The notes beneath the pieces were generated by a model. It had not been told where the DNA came from. It worked only from the letters and a program-made list of their open reading frames with translations, and made no database searches. A program made the position numbers and the translations under genes. Shown here in pieces: positions 17,143-25,292 of a stretch of DNA of 43,773 bases (positions are counted from its first letter, which is position 1; each line of letters starts with the position of its first letter). The DNA is from Candidatus Cybelea septentrionalis (lineage in GTDB: Bacteria > Vulcanimicrobiota > Vulcanimicrobiia > Vulcanimicrobiales > Vulcanimicrobiaceae): positions 1-43,773 of the forward strand of contig PMHJ01000044.1 in NCBI GenBank assembly GCA_003158175.1, given 5' to 3'.

Positions 17143-17981
17143 CGCGTTGCGCCCTGAACCGCGTAAACGTGCGTAAACTCCGCGCCGAAGAGGACGATCT
17201 GCGCCGAGTAGTTTGCCCAGAGCAGAAAGACCACCAGCGAGCCGAAGGCGCCGTAAGCCGAGCCGATGCCGGCGCGTCCGAGATAGAATCCCAACAAGAA
17301 CTGTCCGGCGACGAAGAGCAGCGCGGTTATGCCGGCTCCGATCCAGACGTCGCGCCAGGCGATGCGCGCATCGGGTAGGAATTCGAAGAGCAGCGCAAAG
17401 AGCAGCCAGACGATCGCGAACGAGAGGACGAAGTCGGCGCCTTTTACCAACGTCGCTTGGCCGCCGAATGCGTGCGGTAGATAGGCCAGGACGGCGGTGA
17501 GGGCGGCGTCGGCAATAACGGAGAGCAGCAGCAACGCCGCAACGGCTAGCATCATCGCAAAGCTGACGGCGCGCCGGCGAACGGTCTGCCAAACGCCCAT
17601 TTTCGGCGGCACTACATCCCACGCAGTGTTTAGCGCGAACTGTAGCGAGCCGAACAGGCCAAGAGCGGCGATCGCGAAAAACACCCATCCCGCGATTTGC
17701 GCGATGAGGCCGTGCCGGGGCTGACCGAGTGTCGCGGCGACGATTTGGCGCACGGCGACGGTCTCGGGCCCAGGTAAGCGAGCGTAAACGTCGGCGAAAA
17801 CACTCTGGTGGCCGCGCAGGAAGGCGCCGGTAATTGCAACGACGACGATAATCAGCGGAGCAACGGCGAATGCAGCAAAATAGGCAAGGGCCGCGGCAAG
17901 CCACTGGGCGTTATGGCGCTGATAGGCCGCCCACGCTGCGCGCAAAAGGGGGAGCCAGGCCGAGACACTCGGTACTCTCAT
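17130..17981 (-). CDS. YihY/BrkB-family inner membrane protein
   Basis: A 283-residue protein of the YihY/virulence factor BrkB family (often mislabelled RNase BN). It has the N-terminal block AWAAYQRHNAQWLAAALAYF, with AAALAYFAAFAVAPLIIV in the first helix. Six helices follow, with FGSLQFALNTAWDV, the conserved PDARIAWRDVWIGA block, and GSAYGAFGSLVVFLLWANYSAQI near the C-terminus. Start ATG 17981 is supported by GGAAG and GAGG upstream; ATGs further upstream overlap the divergent gene's leader. The role of the family is not settled. The 46-base gap to the GYD gene must hold both promoters. Confidence 0.92.
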   Translation of the reverse strand: MRVPSVSAWLPLLRAAWAAYQRHNAQWLAAALAYFAAFAVAPLIIVVVAITGAFLRGHQSVFADVYARLPGPETVAVRQIVAATLGQPRHGLIAQIAGWVFFAIAALGLFGSLQFALNTAWDVVPPKMGVWQTVRRRAVSFAMMLAVAALLLLSVIADAALTAVLAYLPHAFGGQATLVKGADFVLSFAIVWLLFALLFEFLPDARIAWRDVWIGAGITALLFVAGQFLLGFYLGRAGIGSAYGAFGSLVVFLLWANYSAQIVLFGAEFTHVYAVQGATRQLM

Positions 17982-18027
17982 GGCCTCATTCTTCCCACGC
18001 ACAAACGCCAGCATTAGGGGGATACCG

Positions 18028-18348
18028 ATGCCCAAGTATTTGGTTCACTCGTCTTACACGGCCGAAGGGGCAAGAGGGCTATTGAAAAGCGGCGGGACCG
18101 CGCGCCGCAGAGCCGTCGAAGAGCTGCTGGCGTCGCTTGGCGGAAAGCTCGAAGCCTTTTACTTTACGTTCGGTGATGAGGATGCAATCCTCATTATCGA
18201 TCTTCCCGATCAAGTCGCCGCCTCGGCCATCGGTTTGGCCGTGAGCGCCTCGGGTTCGATGCGGACGAGGTCGACCGTCCTCATAACTCCCGAAGAGGTC
18301 GACGAGGCGATCAACAGGCCCGTCAAGTTCCACCCACCGGGGGAGTAA
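18028..18348 (+). CDS. GYD-domain protein
   Basis: A 106-residue single-domain protein of the GYD family (alpha/beta ferredoxin-like dimers). It starts PKYLVHSSYTAEGARGLLKSGG, a typical GYD beginning, and continues with RRRAVEELLASLGGKLEAFYFTFGDEDAILIIDLPD. Length is normal. ATG 18028 has AGGGGG six bases before it, while an upstream in-frame ATG (17980) falls within the start of the divergent gene. The biochemical role of GYD proteins is not established. It stands alone with its own short divergent promoter region. Confidence 0.9.
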   Translation: MPKYLVHSSYTAEGARGLLKSGGTARRRAVEELLASLGGKLEAFYFTFGDEDAILIIDLPDQVAASAIGLAVSASGSMRTRSTVLITPEEVDEAINRPVKFHPPGE

Positions 18349-18442
18349 GGGTTGACACGGCGATCAATAACGGCCGAGGTGCCGCGGCGCTCGGTTTCCC
18401 CCAGACACGTGCAACCTTGCGACGGCGCGGCATCTCGAACCG

Positions 18443-18448
18443 TATAAT
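18443..18448 (+). promoter_or_regulatory. TATAAT -10-like hexamer upstream of the GNAT gene
   Basis: A perfect TATAAT stands in the 183-base gap 18349-18531. The best -35-like element is TTGCGA, about 20 bases upstream, which is a long spacing. It would serve the acetyltransferase gene. I see no small ORF, tRNA or other structure in this gap. Confidence 0.25.
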
Positions 18449-18531
18449 CCGATGCTATCCCCAAGGCATGAAGAAAGCGTGAATCGCCCGGCTCCGTCCG
18501 GTACTGCGCTTTGGACAGGTTCCGTCGAAGG

Positions 18532-18993
18532 ATGATCGGCCACTCGCCTTCAGAAACAGAACGCGACGGCTTCGTCATCAGCACGGATCCTGAGCGCCTC
18601 GACCTCGATGCGATCGAGCGACTTCTGCGAAGCAGTTACTGGGCCTCAGAACGCTCCCGAGCTTCCATCGAGCTTTCGACGCGTAGCTCCCTCTGCTTCG
18701 GACTCTATGAAGCGCGAAGCGGGCGGCAGATCGGCCTGACGCGGATCGTTTCGGATTACGCTACATTTGCGTGGCTATGCGACGTTATCATCGAGAAAGA
18801 GTACCGTGGCAGAGGACTGGGAACGTGGATGATGGCGGTGGTGCTCGGCGATCCGAACGTTTGTCGCGTCAGCCGTTGGATTCTCGCTACATCGGATGCC
18901 CATAAGCTGTACGACCGCTATGGCTTCACGCCGCTGGCGCACGCCGACCGTTGGATGGAGCGAGTCCGAGCGAAAACCGGCACGCAGCGCTAA
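18532..18993 (+). CDS. GNAT-family N-acetyltransferase
   Basis: A 153-residue GNAT protein. The acetyl-CoA pyrophosphate-binding motif is EKEYRGRGLGTWMM, preceded by the strand WLCDVIIE and followed by the C-terminal HKLYDRYGFTPL, which is the usual motif-B Tyr region. The N-terminal part (DLDAIERLLRSSYWASERS) resembles the small stand-alone GNATs found in many bacteria. ATG 18532 is used; a TTG seven codons upstream (18511) is an alternative and neither has an ideal Shine-Dalgarno. The acetyl acceptor is unknown. It lies 46 bases before the exonuclease gene. Confidence 0.9.
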   Translation: MIGHSPSETERDGFVISTDPERLDLDAIERLLRSSYWASERSRASIELSTRSSLCFGLYEARSGRQIGLTRIVSDYATFAWLCDVIIEKEYRGRGLGTWMMAVVLGDPNVCRVSRWILATSDAHKLYDRYGFTPLAHADRWMERVRAKTGTQR

Positions 18994-19039
18994 CGCAAAC
19001 TGCCATGCACCTGGCACTCAGGCAGGCGATGATGCCATC

Positions 19040-19612
19040 ATGGAGCCGGAGCACTACGCAGTTATTGACGTTGAGACGACAGGATTTAGCGCCACTCGCG
19101 ATCGGATCGTCGAGGTAGCGTGCGCGCTGATCGACGGCGAGCGGATCGTTGGGCGATGGGCGACGCTGGTAGACCCGGGTATCGCCATCCCGTCGTATGC
19201 GACTGAGGTCCATGGCATCACCGACGACATGGTGAGTGGCGCGCCGCGCCTCGGACGGGCTCTCAAGTACTTGCGGCGGCGCTGCAAAGGTCGCGTCGTG
19301 GCGGCGCATTGCGCACGATTCGACCTGTCCTTCGTGGGGCCATCGGTCGGACGGAAGGGCCTCTGTACGATGCTGCTTTCGCGTGCGCTGTTTCCCGAAG
19401 CGCCAAATCACAAGAATCAGACCCTGCGGCGCTTCCTTGATATCGATCGGGCTGCCGAGGAAGAGTTTGAGGCGCATCGCGCCCTCAGCGACGCGCTGGT
19501 CAGCGCTCATATTCTCATCGCATGCCGGCGCCGCTTTCGCGCGCGCTACGCAGATGAGTCCTGGAAGCGGTTCACTCGCAGGAATGCCTTCGTCGTTATG
19601 AAATCGCGCTGA
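19040..19612 (+). CDS. DnaQ-like 3'-5' exonuclease
   Basis: A 190-residue DEDDh exonuclease. Exo I is IDVETTG (Asp10, Glu12), Exo II is AHCARFDLSF (Asp96) and Exo III is HRALSDALVSAH (His146, Asp151), so the full catalytic set is present. It lacks a polymerase or helicase fusion and is shorter than DNA polymerase III epsilon plus its tail. A stand-alone proofreading, RNase T-like or DNA-repair exonuclease is therefore likely. ATG 19040 begins the conserved domain. The strong inverted repeat right after the stop probably ends transcription. Confidence 0.92.
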   Translation: MEPEHYAVIDVETTGFSATRDRIVEVACALIDGERIVGRWATLVDPGIAIPSYATEVHGITDDMVSGAPRLGRALKYLRRRCKGRVVAAHCARFDLSFVGPSVGRKGLCTMLLSRALFPEAPNHKNQTLRRFLDIDRAAEEEFEAHRALSDALVSAHILIACRRRFRARYADESWKRFTRRNAFVVMKSR

Positions 19613-19618
19613 TTCCTG

Positions 19619-19679
19619 AGCCCGGCGAGCGCACTCAGACGCGCCTCCGGTGGCGTTCTGAGTTTAGAGCTTGCCGGCT
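19619..19679 (+). terminator. Long imperfect hairpin after the exonuclease gene
   Basis: Left arm 19619-19642 (starting AGCCCGGCGAGC, ending ACTCAGACGC) pairs with right arm 19653-19679 (GCGTTCTGAG, then GAGCTTGCCGGCT) with a few mismatches around a 10-base loop. There is only TTTGGG after it, so it is not a classical U-tract terminator, but its place seven bases after the stop fits transcript end or 3' stabilisation. The rest of the 206-base gap to 19819 shows nothing clear. Confidence 0.5.
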
Positions 19680-19818
19680 TTGGGAAAGTCGGGGCGGGGG
19701 TCCATTTGTCTGTGTGCTGCGGTCTTTGTTGCTAGCGAAGCGAACCGGTGACTTTTTTCTCCGGCTCGCCGTGTTCAATTACGCTTTCAATCGATACGAC
19801 GGCGAGTAAGCGACGCTG

Positions 19819-21822
19819 ATGCACGAGCAGTCGCGGGGCTCCGCAGTGGACCACGAGCGCATGCTGCGGATGCTTGCCGATTCCGTTCCGCAAATCATCT
19901 GCACCGCAGGCCCCAACGGCAAGATCGACTACTTCAATCGCCGCTGGTTCGAGTTCACCGGTTTGGACGAAGAGCAAACGTTTGAGAACGACGGCTGGCT
20001 GCAGGCGTTTCATCCCGACGACCGGGTCGCCGTCGAAGCCGGATGGCACGCCGGCGCCCTAGGCGGCAACGACTTCTCGGTTGAGGCCCGACTCTGCTCG
20101 CAGACCGGGGAGTACTATTGGTTTCTCGAGCGCGCGGTGGCCGTGCACGCGCAAGACGGTTCCATCGTTCGCTTCTTTGCGACGGCGACGGACATCAATG
20201 ACCGAAAGCGCCTGGAAGAGCGCGAGAGATTTCTCTCGCACGTGAGTGAGGTTCTCGCCTCGACGCTCGATGCTCGAGAGGTGCTGCAAAAAATTACCGA
20301 GCTCTGCGTGCCGGAGTTTGCGGATTGGTGTCAGGTGCAATCGCTTTCTCCGGAGGACGAGCTCGTTGTGGAAGCGGTGCGCCATAGCGATCCCGAGTTG
20401 AACAAACGTCTGGAAAACTTGGTCGGGCGCAGCGTCATCGTTCGCAACGCATTCTTCGGGTCGCCGCAGGTGCTGCGCCAGGCGCAGAGCCGAGCGCTCG
20501 ACCATGAAGCCACGCTTCGCGTCGTTCGCGACAACGTTCCCGATCCGCAGGATCGAGCGATCTACGAAGAGGCCGGCCTGGGCACTGCGCTGATCGTGCC
20601 GATGGTCGCGCACGGCCGCACTCGCGGCACGTTGCATCTCGTCAATATCGATCCCGCCTCGTGCCGCTCCGGGCTCACGCTCGAGGTTGCCGAAGAACTG
20701 GCACACCGGGCCGCACTCGCCATCGACAACTCGCGCCTGTACGAGCGCGAGCAGCGCGTCGCCTCGACCCTCCAACGGGCCTTGCTGCCGGCTCATCTGC
20801 CTTCGCACCCGCGGATCGAGTTGAGTTTCGCCTATCGCCCGGCCGAGCGCGAGTCGCGTGTCGGTGGCGACTGGTACGACGCATTTGCGATATCCGATGG
20901 AAAGATGGCGATCTCCATCGGCGACGTCGGCGGACATGGGCTCGAAGCGTCGGTGGCAATGAATACCGCGCGCCAAGCCCTGCGACTCAGCGCGCTGGAA
21001 GGTCTATCGCCGGCGCGAACGCTGCGTCGCGCCAACACCGCGCTGATGCTCAACGAAGAGCATCCCTTGATCACGGCAATCCACGGGATCCTCGACATCG
21101 AGCGCTCGACCTTCCGTTACTCCTGCGCGGGCCATCCACCGCCGGCGGTTGCTCCACTCTCCGGCCTCGCGCGTTATATCGATGGCGGCGGCATTCCGAT
21201 GGGCGTCGAGCTGGATACAACGTTTCCGACACGCGAAGTCAAACTCGAGCCATACGCGACGCTGTTGCTCTATACCGATGGCTTGCTCGAGTTCGACCGT
21301 AACATCGAACGCGAAGCCGGCCGTCTTCTCGACGCGCTGAGCGAGCGCGTCCACGACACTAGCTCGGACGGCGCGGGCAGATTGCTGCGCCACGTGCTCA
21401 ATAACCGCCAACTCGACGACATCGCGGTGCTCTCCGCGACGATTCTCCCTGCGCGACCCGAAACCGTCGAGCTCAAACTGCCGGCAGCTCCGTTATCGGC
21501 GACGATCGCGCGGCGCTTCGTTTCACGGTACGCGCGCGTCGCACAGCTGGGACCCGAACGTACCTTCGATCTCGTCCTGGCCGTCGGCGAAGCGGTCGCC
21601 AACGCCGTCGAGCACGCCTATCGCGGTGCGGCGGGCGATTTCGTTCTTCGTCTCTCAACGAGCGACGACAAGATTCTCGGAGAAGTGCAAGACCTCGGCA
21701 CGTGGCGCGAGGGACGGCCCTCGCCCGAGCGCGGCCGCGGCCTGGCGATCTTACGCGCGACCACGCGGCGCCTCGAGCTCAACCGGACCGGCCGCGGAAC
21801 GATCGTCGCCTTCGCCGTATAA
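19819..21822 (+). CDS. PAS-GAF-SpoIIE phosphatase with C-terminal HATPase domain
   Basis: A 667-residue cytoplasmic signalling protein with four modules. A PAS domain (about 15-130) has NGKIDYFNRRWFEFTG and a PAC-like end. A GAF domain (about 145-305) follows. A PP2C/SpoIIE phosphatase (about 320-540) has the metal-binding residues in GGDWYDAF, IGDVGGHGLEASVA, LLYTDGLLEF and DDIAVL. A GHKL HATPase (about 545-667) has the N-box GEAVANAVEHAYRG, GEVQDLG and RGRGLAIL. This is the layout of RsbU/RsbW hybrids that switch a sigma factor through a STAS protein. No STAS gene is adjacent. The 3' end overlaps the convergent nuclease gene by 72 bases. No strong Shine-Dalgarno is visible before ATG 19819. 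Confidence 0.93.
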   Translation: MHEQSRGSAVDHERMLRMLADSVPQIICTAGPNGKIDYFNRRWFEFTGLDEEQTFENDGWLQAFHPDDRVAVEAGWHAGALGGNDFSVEARLCSQTGEYYWFLERAVAVHAQDGSIVRFFATATDINDRKRLEERERFLSHVSEVLASTLDAREVLQKITELCVPEFADWCQVQSLSPEDELVVEAVRHSDPELNKRLENLVGRSVIVRNAFFGSPQVLRQAQSRALDHEATLRVVRDNVPDPQDRAIYEEAGLGTALIVPMVAHGRTRGTLHLVNIDPASCRSGLTLEVAEELAHRAALAIDNSRLYEREQRVASTLQRALLPAHLPSHPRIELSFAYRPAERESRVGGDWYDAFAISDGKMAISIGDVGGHGLEASVAMNTARQALRLSALEGLSPARTLRRANTALMLNEEHPLITAIHGILDIERSTFRYSCAGHPPPAVAPLSGLARYIDGGGIPMGVELDTTFPTREVKLEPYATLLLYTDGLLEFDRNIEREAGRLLDALSERVHDTSSDGAGRLLRHVLNNRQLDDIAVLSATILPARPETVELKLPAAPLSATIARRFVSRYARVAQLGPERTFDLVLAVGEAVANAVEHAYRGAAGDFVLRLSTSDDKILGEVQDLGTWREGRPSPERGRGLAILRATTRRLELNRTGRGTIVAFAV

Positions 21823-24800
21823 GAGGCCGCGGTTCGCACGCTCGACGAACGCACAAAGAAGGTTTGCCAGTGCCATCTCTTCGGGCGTCCGGCACGCGAT
21901 ATCGAGCAATCGGGGGCTGCAAACCAGCACGCTGACCGCGCGCGCCCGCGAGATTGCCACGTTGAAACGATTGCGCTCGAAGAGGAACTCCATGTTGCGC
22001 GGCATGTCCTCGCCGCTCGACGTTGCCATCGAATAGAAGACGACGGCGGCCTCTTGGCCCTGAAACTTGTCGACCGTTCCGACGCGAACGTCCAGCCCGG
22101 CACCGGCGAGCTTGCCGGTAATCAACCTGCGCTGCGCGTTATAAGGCGTAACGACGATGACGTCGCGTTCGTATTGGTAGAGCGCGGCGATTTGCCGAAC
22201 GATTTCATCGGCTTCTTCATCCGACCTGGAGCTGTTGCCGGCATGTTCGACCGGAACGAAGTAGAGCCCGGCGAGCTCCTGGACTCCGGTCGTCACGCGA
22301 TGTTCGCGAGCCCCTTGCGAAGGCTGGAGACGCCCTTCGTACATCGCATCGGAGATAAACGCGCAGATCTCGGGCTGCATGCGATACGAGAATTCGAGGA
22401 AGATGCCGCGATCCTTGGGAACGGTTTGCTTGTCGCCCAGTAGGTGCTGGAGCACCGAATCACCTGCGTGCAGCGGTTGACGCCCTTGGCTCACTTGCGA
22501 CAGTTGGGAAGGGTCGCCGAGCAGCACGACGTTCTGCGCGCAGAGCGAGAGAGCCAGCGCGTCGGCAAGCGCCATCTGTCCGGCTTCGTCGATAAACAGG
22601 TAGTCGAACTTGCCGTCAAACTCGTCGCGCGCTAGCAGCCATGCCGTGCCACCGCAAAGTTGGTAGTCCTCACCACACAAGTCTTCGTTCGTGCCGACCG
22701 ATTCGATCATCGGGGCGACAAGCTTTGAACGGAACTCCGAACCGGCGTTCTTGCCGCTGTGCTTGTAAAGTCCGCGAAAGCGGCCACGACGTTTAGCCAT
22801 GCATTCTTCGACTTTATGCAGCAGATTATGAATCGCTGCGTGGCTCGTGCTGGTGACGGCGACGCGCTTCCCGCGCTCGAGCAGATCGCAGATTGCCTGC
22901 GATCCATACGTACTTTTGCCGCTGCCTGGTGGGCCCTGAATGAACAAATAGCTCTTCTCGAGGCTGGCCATCGCCTCGAATACCGTTTCGGTATTGATGA
23001 CCGACGGTTGTATTACGTTCTGTCGGGCGATTGACGACCGGTGCGGTGGCCGGCGCGCCAGCAGATCGTAAGTCGCGGGGTACTCTTGAAAAATGTCGCC
23101 CGCCAGAAAGGAACGCGCGATGCGCGCGAGTGCGCCGCGCTGGGGCTTGGTTTCCGGCGGCCCGGGCGGTATCAGCTCGGTGGTTGCGCGCGCGGCGTCA
23201 ATGGAGGCCGTCGTCTTGATTTTCAGCAGACCATTCCCGTCATCGATCGATACGATCGTCGCAGACTTCTTGGTGCGCGGATCGACTGCATCGCCGGGCG
23301 ACATCTTGTGATGCTGTTCCGGAAAAGCATAGGTGTAGATCTTACTTTTCTTGATCTCTTGTGGCGGGACATCTTCGCGCAGAACGAGTCCCGCGATCGC
23401 TTCTCGATCGAACTCGAGCAGTCGATCGACGTTTTCGCAGCGATCGAAGTACGCCCACCATTGCGGCTTTGCTTCCCTCGAGTGATAAGCTAAGAGGCTG
23501 CCGAGTAAATACCGAGTGCGTCGATCCTCCCGCATGAGCCCGTACTCTTCTTCGGTTTTCGGTATCAGCACGTTGGTGAGCAACGCTCGCTCGAGCTCGC
23601 CGCGCTCCGCTTCCTCGGCCTCGGCCCCGGCGCGATCCTTCGGCGCTACGAGCGGACGGAACGGGAAATCGACGCCAAACTGCGCAGCCGCTTCGAGGCG
23701 ACGGGCCAATAGCCAACCGCGCAACTGCTGCGTCGAACGACAGTCGTCTCGATTGTACGCCTCGATGTCGTCGAGAATGCGTTGGTCCCCGGCAAGCATC
23801 CAGCGCTCAAACTGGACGATCGAATCGTCGCCCTTCTTGACCTCCGTTTCGCGCGTGAGGTCGTAGAAGCGCTCCAGTTTCTTGAGCCCGTAGCCGTCTT
23901 GAGAGATCGCGAGGGCCTGGCGCACAACCGCGAAAAGATCGACGAGCACCTCTCCGCGAAGCAGGTCGTCGATCTCGTTTGCGCGCGTAGAATGTTCTTG
24001 GGCCAGGCGGCGAAGCGCCGACTTCTCATAGTTCGCGTAGTGATACACGTGCAGCGCGGGAAAACGGCCGCGCCGCTCAACCACGAAGTCGACGAATTGC
24101 TCGAAGGCACGCTTCTCTTCGGCGCGGTCGAGCCCCCAAAAGGCGCGAAACGGCGGAGCGTCGTCGGGCATCCAGCAGCCGAAGAGATATTCCAAGCCGC
24201 GGCCCGGTTCGTAGAACGGGTCGCCCTCCATATCGAAGAAGAGGTCGCCGGCTGACGGGGCCGGCAGGAGCGAGAATCCTAGAGGAGGCAGGCACTCGAG
24301 TAACTCGTAGATCGGCTCGAGGCTCGTTCGTCCGCGGACCTGCAGCGACGCTTGGCGCCGAAGCTTGATAAACGTCTCGGGGTTCATTCCGTTCGGCCGC
24401 TGCCCGTCCGTTGCGTCTGCAAGGTGCGTGACGCGCTCGATGCCGGCGCCCTCGAGTTTCGCGATCTGGTCGCGTCGCATCCACGCAACCAAACTCAAAT
24501 GATCGTCGGTCTCGCGTTTGCTCGTGCAGGCTTCGTTCCACGTGCAGATTTCGCAATGCTTACACTTGCGTGGATACTCATTGGCCTCGTGCATTTGATC
24601 GAAAGCCGAATTGCCGGCAAAATCCAAGAACGCTTTTTTTAGATGGCGGTAGTACGCCATGTAATCGTTCATGCGGAAGCGCTGCTCTTCGCCGTTGCCG
24701 AAAACGACATGGCCGAATTCCGGCAGGTGACCCTGGAGGCGCTCTAAATGTTCGCTGTAGTTGCAGAGCTGGACCAAGTAATAAGCCTTGGGCGCCAGCG

Positions 24801-25224
24801 CGAGCTTCGTGTCGACGACCTCGTAACCATAGTCTCCCAAGCTTGACGGCGCCTCGACGCGCCGCAGGAAGTCCGCGTGCCCGATGAACTGGCCGTCGAA
24901 GAAGGTCGCTTGGTAAATGACGCGCACCCCGCGCTGCATCGCCTCGAGCGTCCGCACCTCGGCTTGACGATACTGCTCCACACCCGGCTGCGCGCGATCG
25001 AACTGCACGACATCACCAGGGTAGCGTTCGATCAAGGCGTCGAGGTGCCGTTGCTCGTGCTCTTCGCCCTTACGACGGATTAGCTCGGCGCGTTCGTCTT
25101 GCGGGTTGGGGCGGAGGAGTCTCTTTCGCGCCACCAACGCCTCGAGCTCGCTGAGCCGTTTACACTCGAGGTAGTCGTTGAGATCGCTAGCGGAGTAAAC
25201 GAAGCATCCGTCGAGACGTTGCAT
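21751..25224 (-). CDS. TM0106-type RecB-like nuclease / RNase H-like / superfamily 1 helicase fusion
   Basis: A 1157-residue protein of the TM0106 RecB-like nuclease family. The N-terminal PD-(D/E)xK nuclease has GHADF (Asp118) and EVVDTK (Glu135, Asp138, Lys140), then QLCNYSEH. Cys21 (YLECKRL) plus C221-x2-C224-x2-C227-x5-C233 could hold a Cas4/AddB-like iron-sulfur cluster. An RNase H-like exonuclease module begins near residue 328 (FFDMEGDPF) with YNRDDC further on. The C-terminal UPF1/DNA2-like helicase has Walker A GPPGSGKS (near 765), Walker B FIDEAGQ, LLGDPSQLSQ, VDKFQGQEA and VAISRAR. It probably acts in DNA or RNA repair, and a defence role is possible. ATG 25224 removes an N-terminal stretch without family similarity. 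Confidence 0.9.
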   Translation of the reverse strand: MQRLDGCFVYSASDLNDYLECKRLSELEALVARKRLLRPNPQDERAELIRRKGEEHEQRHLDALIERYPGDVVQFDRAQPGVEQYRQAEVRTLEAMQRGVRVIYQATFFDGQFIGHADFLRRVEAPSSLGDYGYEVVDTKLALAPKAYYLVQLCNYSEHLERLQGHLPEFGHVVFGNGEEQRFRMNDYMAYYRHLKKAFLDFAGNSAFDQMHEANEYPRKCKHCEICTWNEACTSKRETDDHLSLVAWMRRDQIAKLEGAGIERVTHLADATDGQRPNGMNPETFIKLRRQASLQVRGRTSLEPIYELLECLPPLGFSLLPAPSAGDLFFDMEGDPFYEPGRGLEYLFGCWMPDDAPPFRAFWGLDRAEEKRAFEQFVDFVVERRGRFPALHVYHYANYEKSALRRLAQEHSTRANEIDDLLRGEVLVDLFAVVRQALAISQDGYGLKKLERFYDLTRETEVKKGDDSIVQFERWMLAGDQRILDDIEAYNRDDCRSTQQLRGWLLARRLEAAAQFGVDFPFRPLVAPKDRAGAEAEEAERGELERALLTNVLIPKTEEEYGLMREDRRTRYLLGSLLAYHSREAKPQWWAYFDRCENVDRLLEFDREAIAGLVLREDVPPQEIKKSKIYTYAFPEQHHKMSPGDAVDPRTKKSATIVSIDDGNGLLKIKTTASIDAARATTELIPPGPPETKPQRGALARIARSFLAGDIFQEYPATYDLLARRPPHRSSIARQNVIQPSVINTETVFEAMASLEKSYLFIQGPPGSGKSTYGSQAICDLLERGKRVAVTSTSHAAIHNLLHKVEECMAKRRGRFRGLYKHSGKNAGSEFRSKLVAPMIESVGTNEDLCGEDYQLCGGTAWLLARDEFDGKFDYLFIDEAGQMALADALALSLCAQNVVLLGDPSQLSQVSQGRQPLHAGDSVLQHLLGDKQTVPKDRGIFLEFSYRMQPEICAFISDAMYEGRLQPSQGAREHRVTTGVQELAGLYFVPVEHAGNSSRSDEEADEIVRQIAALYQYERDVIVVTPYNAQRRLITGKLAGAGLDVRVGTVDKFQGQEAAVVFYSMATSSGEDMPRNMEFLFERNRFNVAISRARAVSVLVCSPRLLDIACRTPEEMALANLLCAFVERANRGLLYGEGDDRSAAGPVELEAPRGRA

Positions 25225-25292
25225 CTTGGCGGAGCCGTATTCGAATTTTGCAAGGATGAGGCCTTTGGCGTGAACGAACGAATCGCACACGC

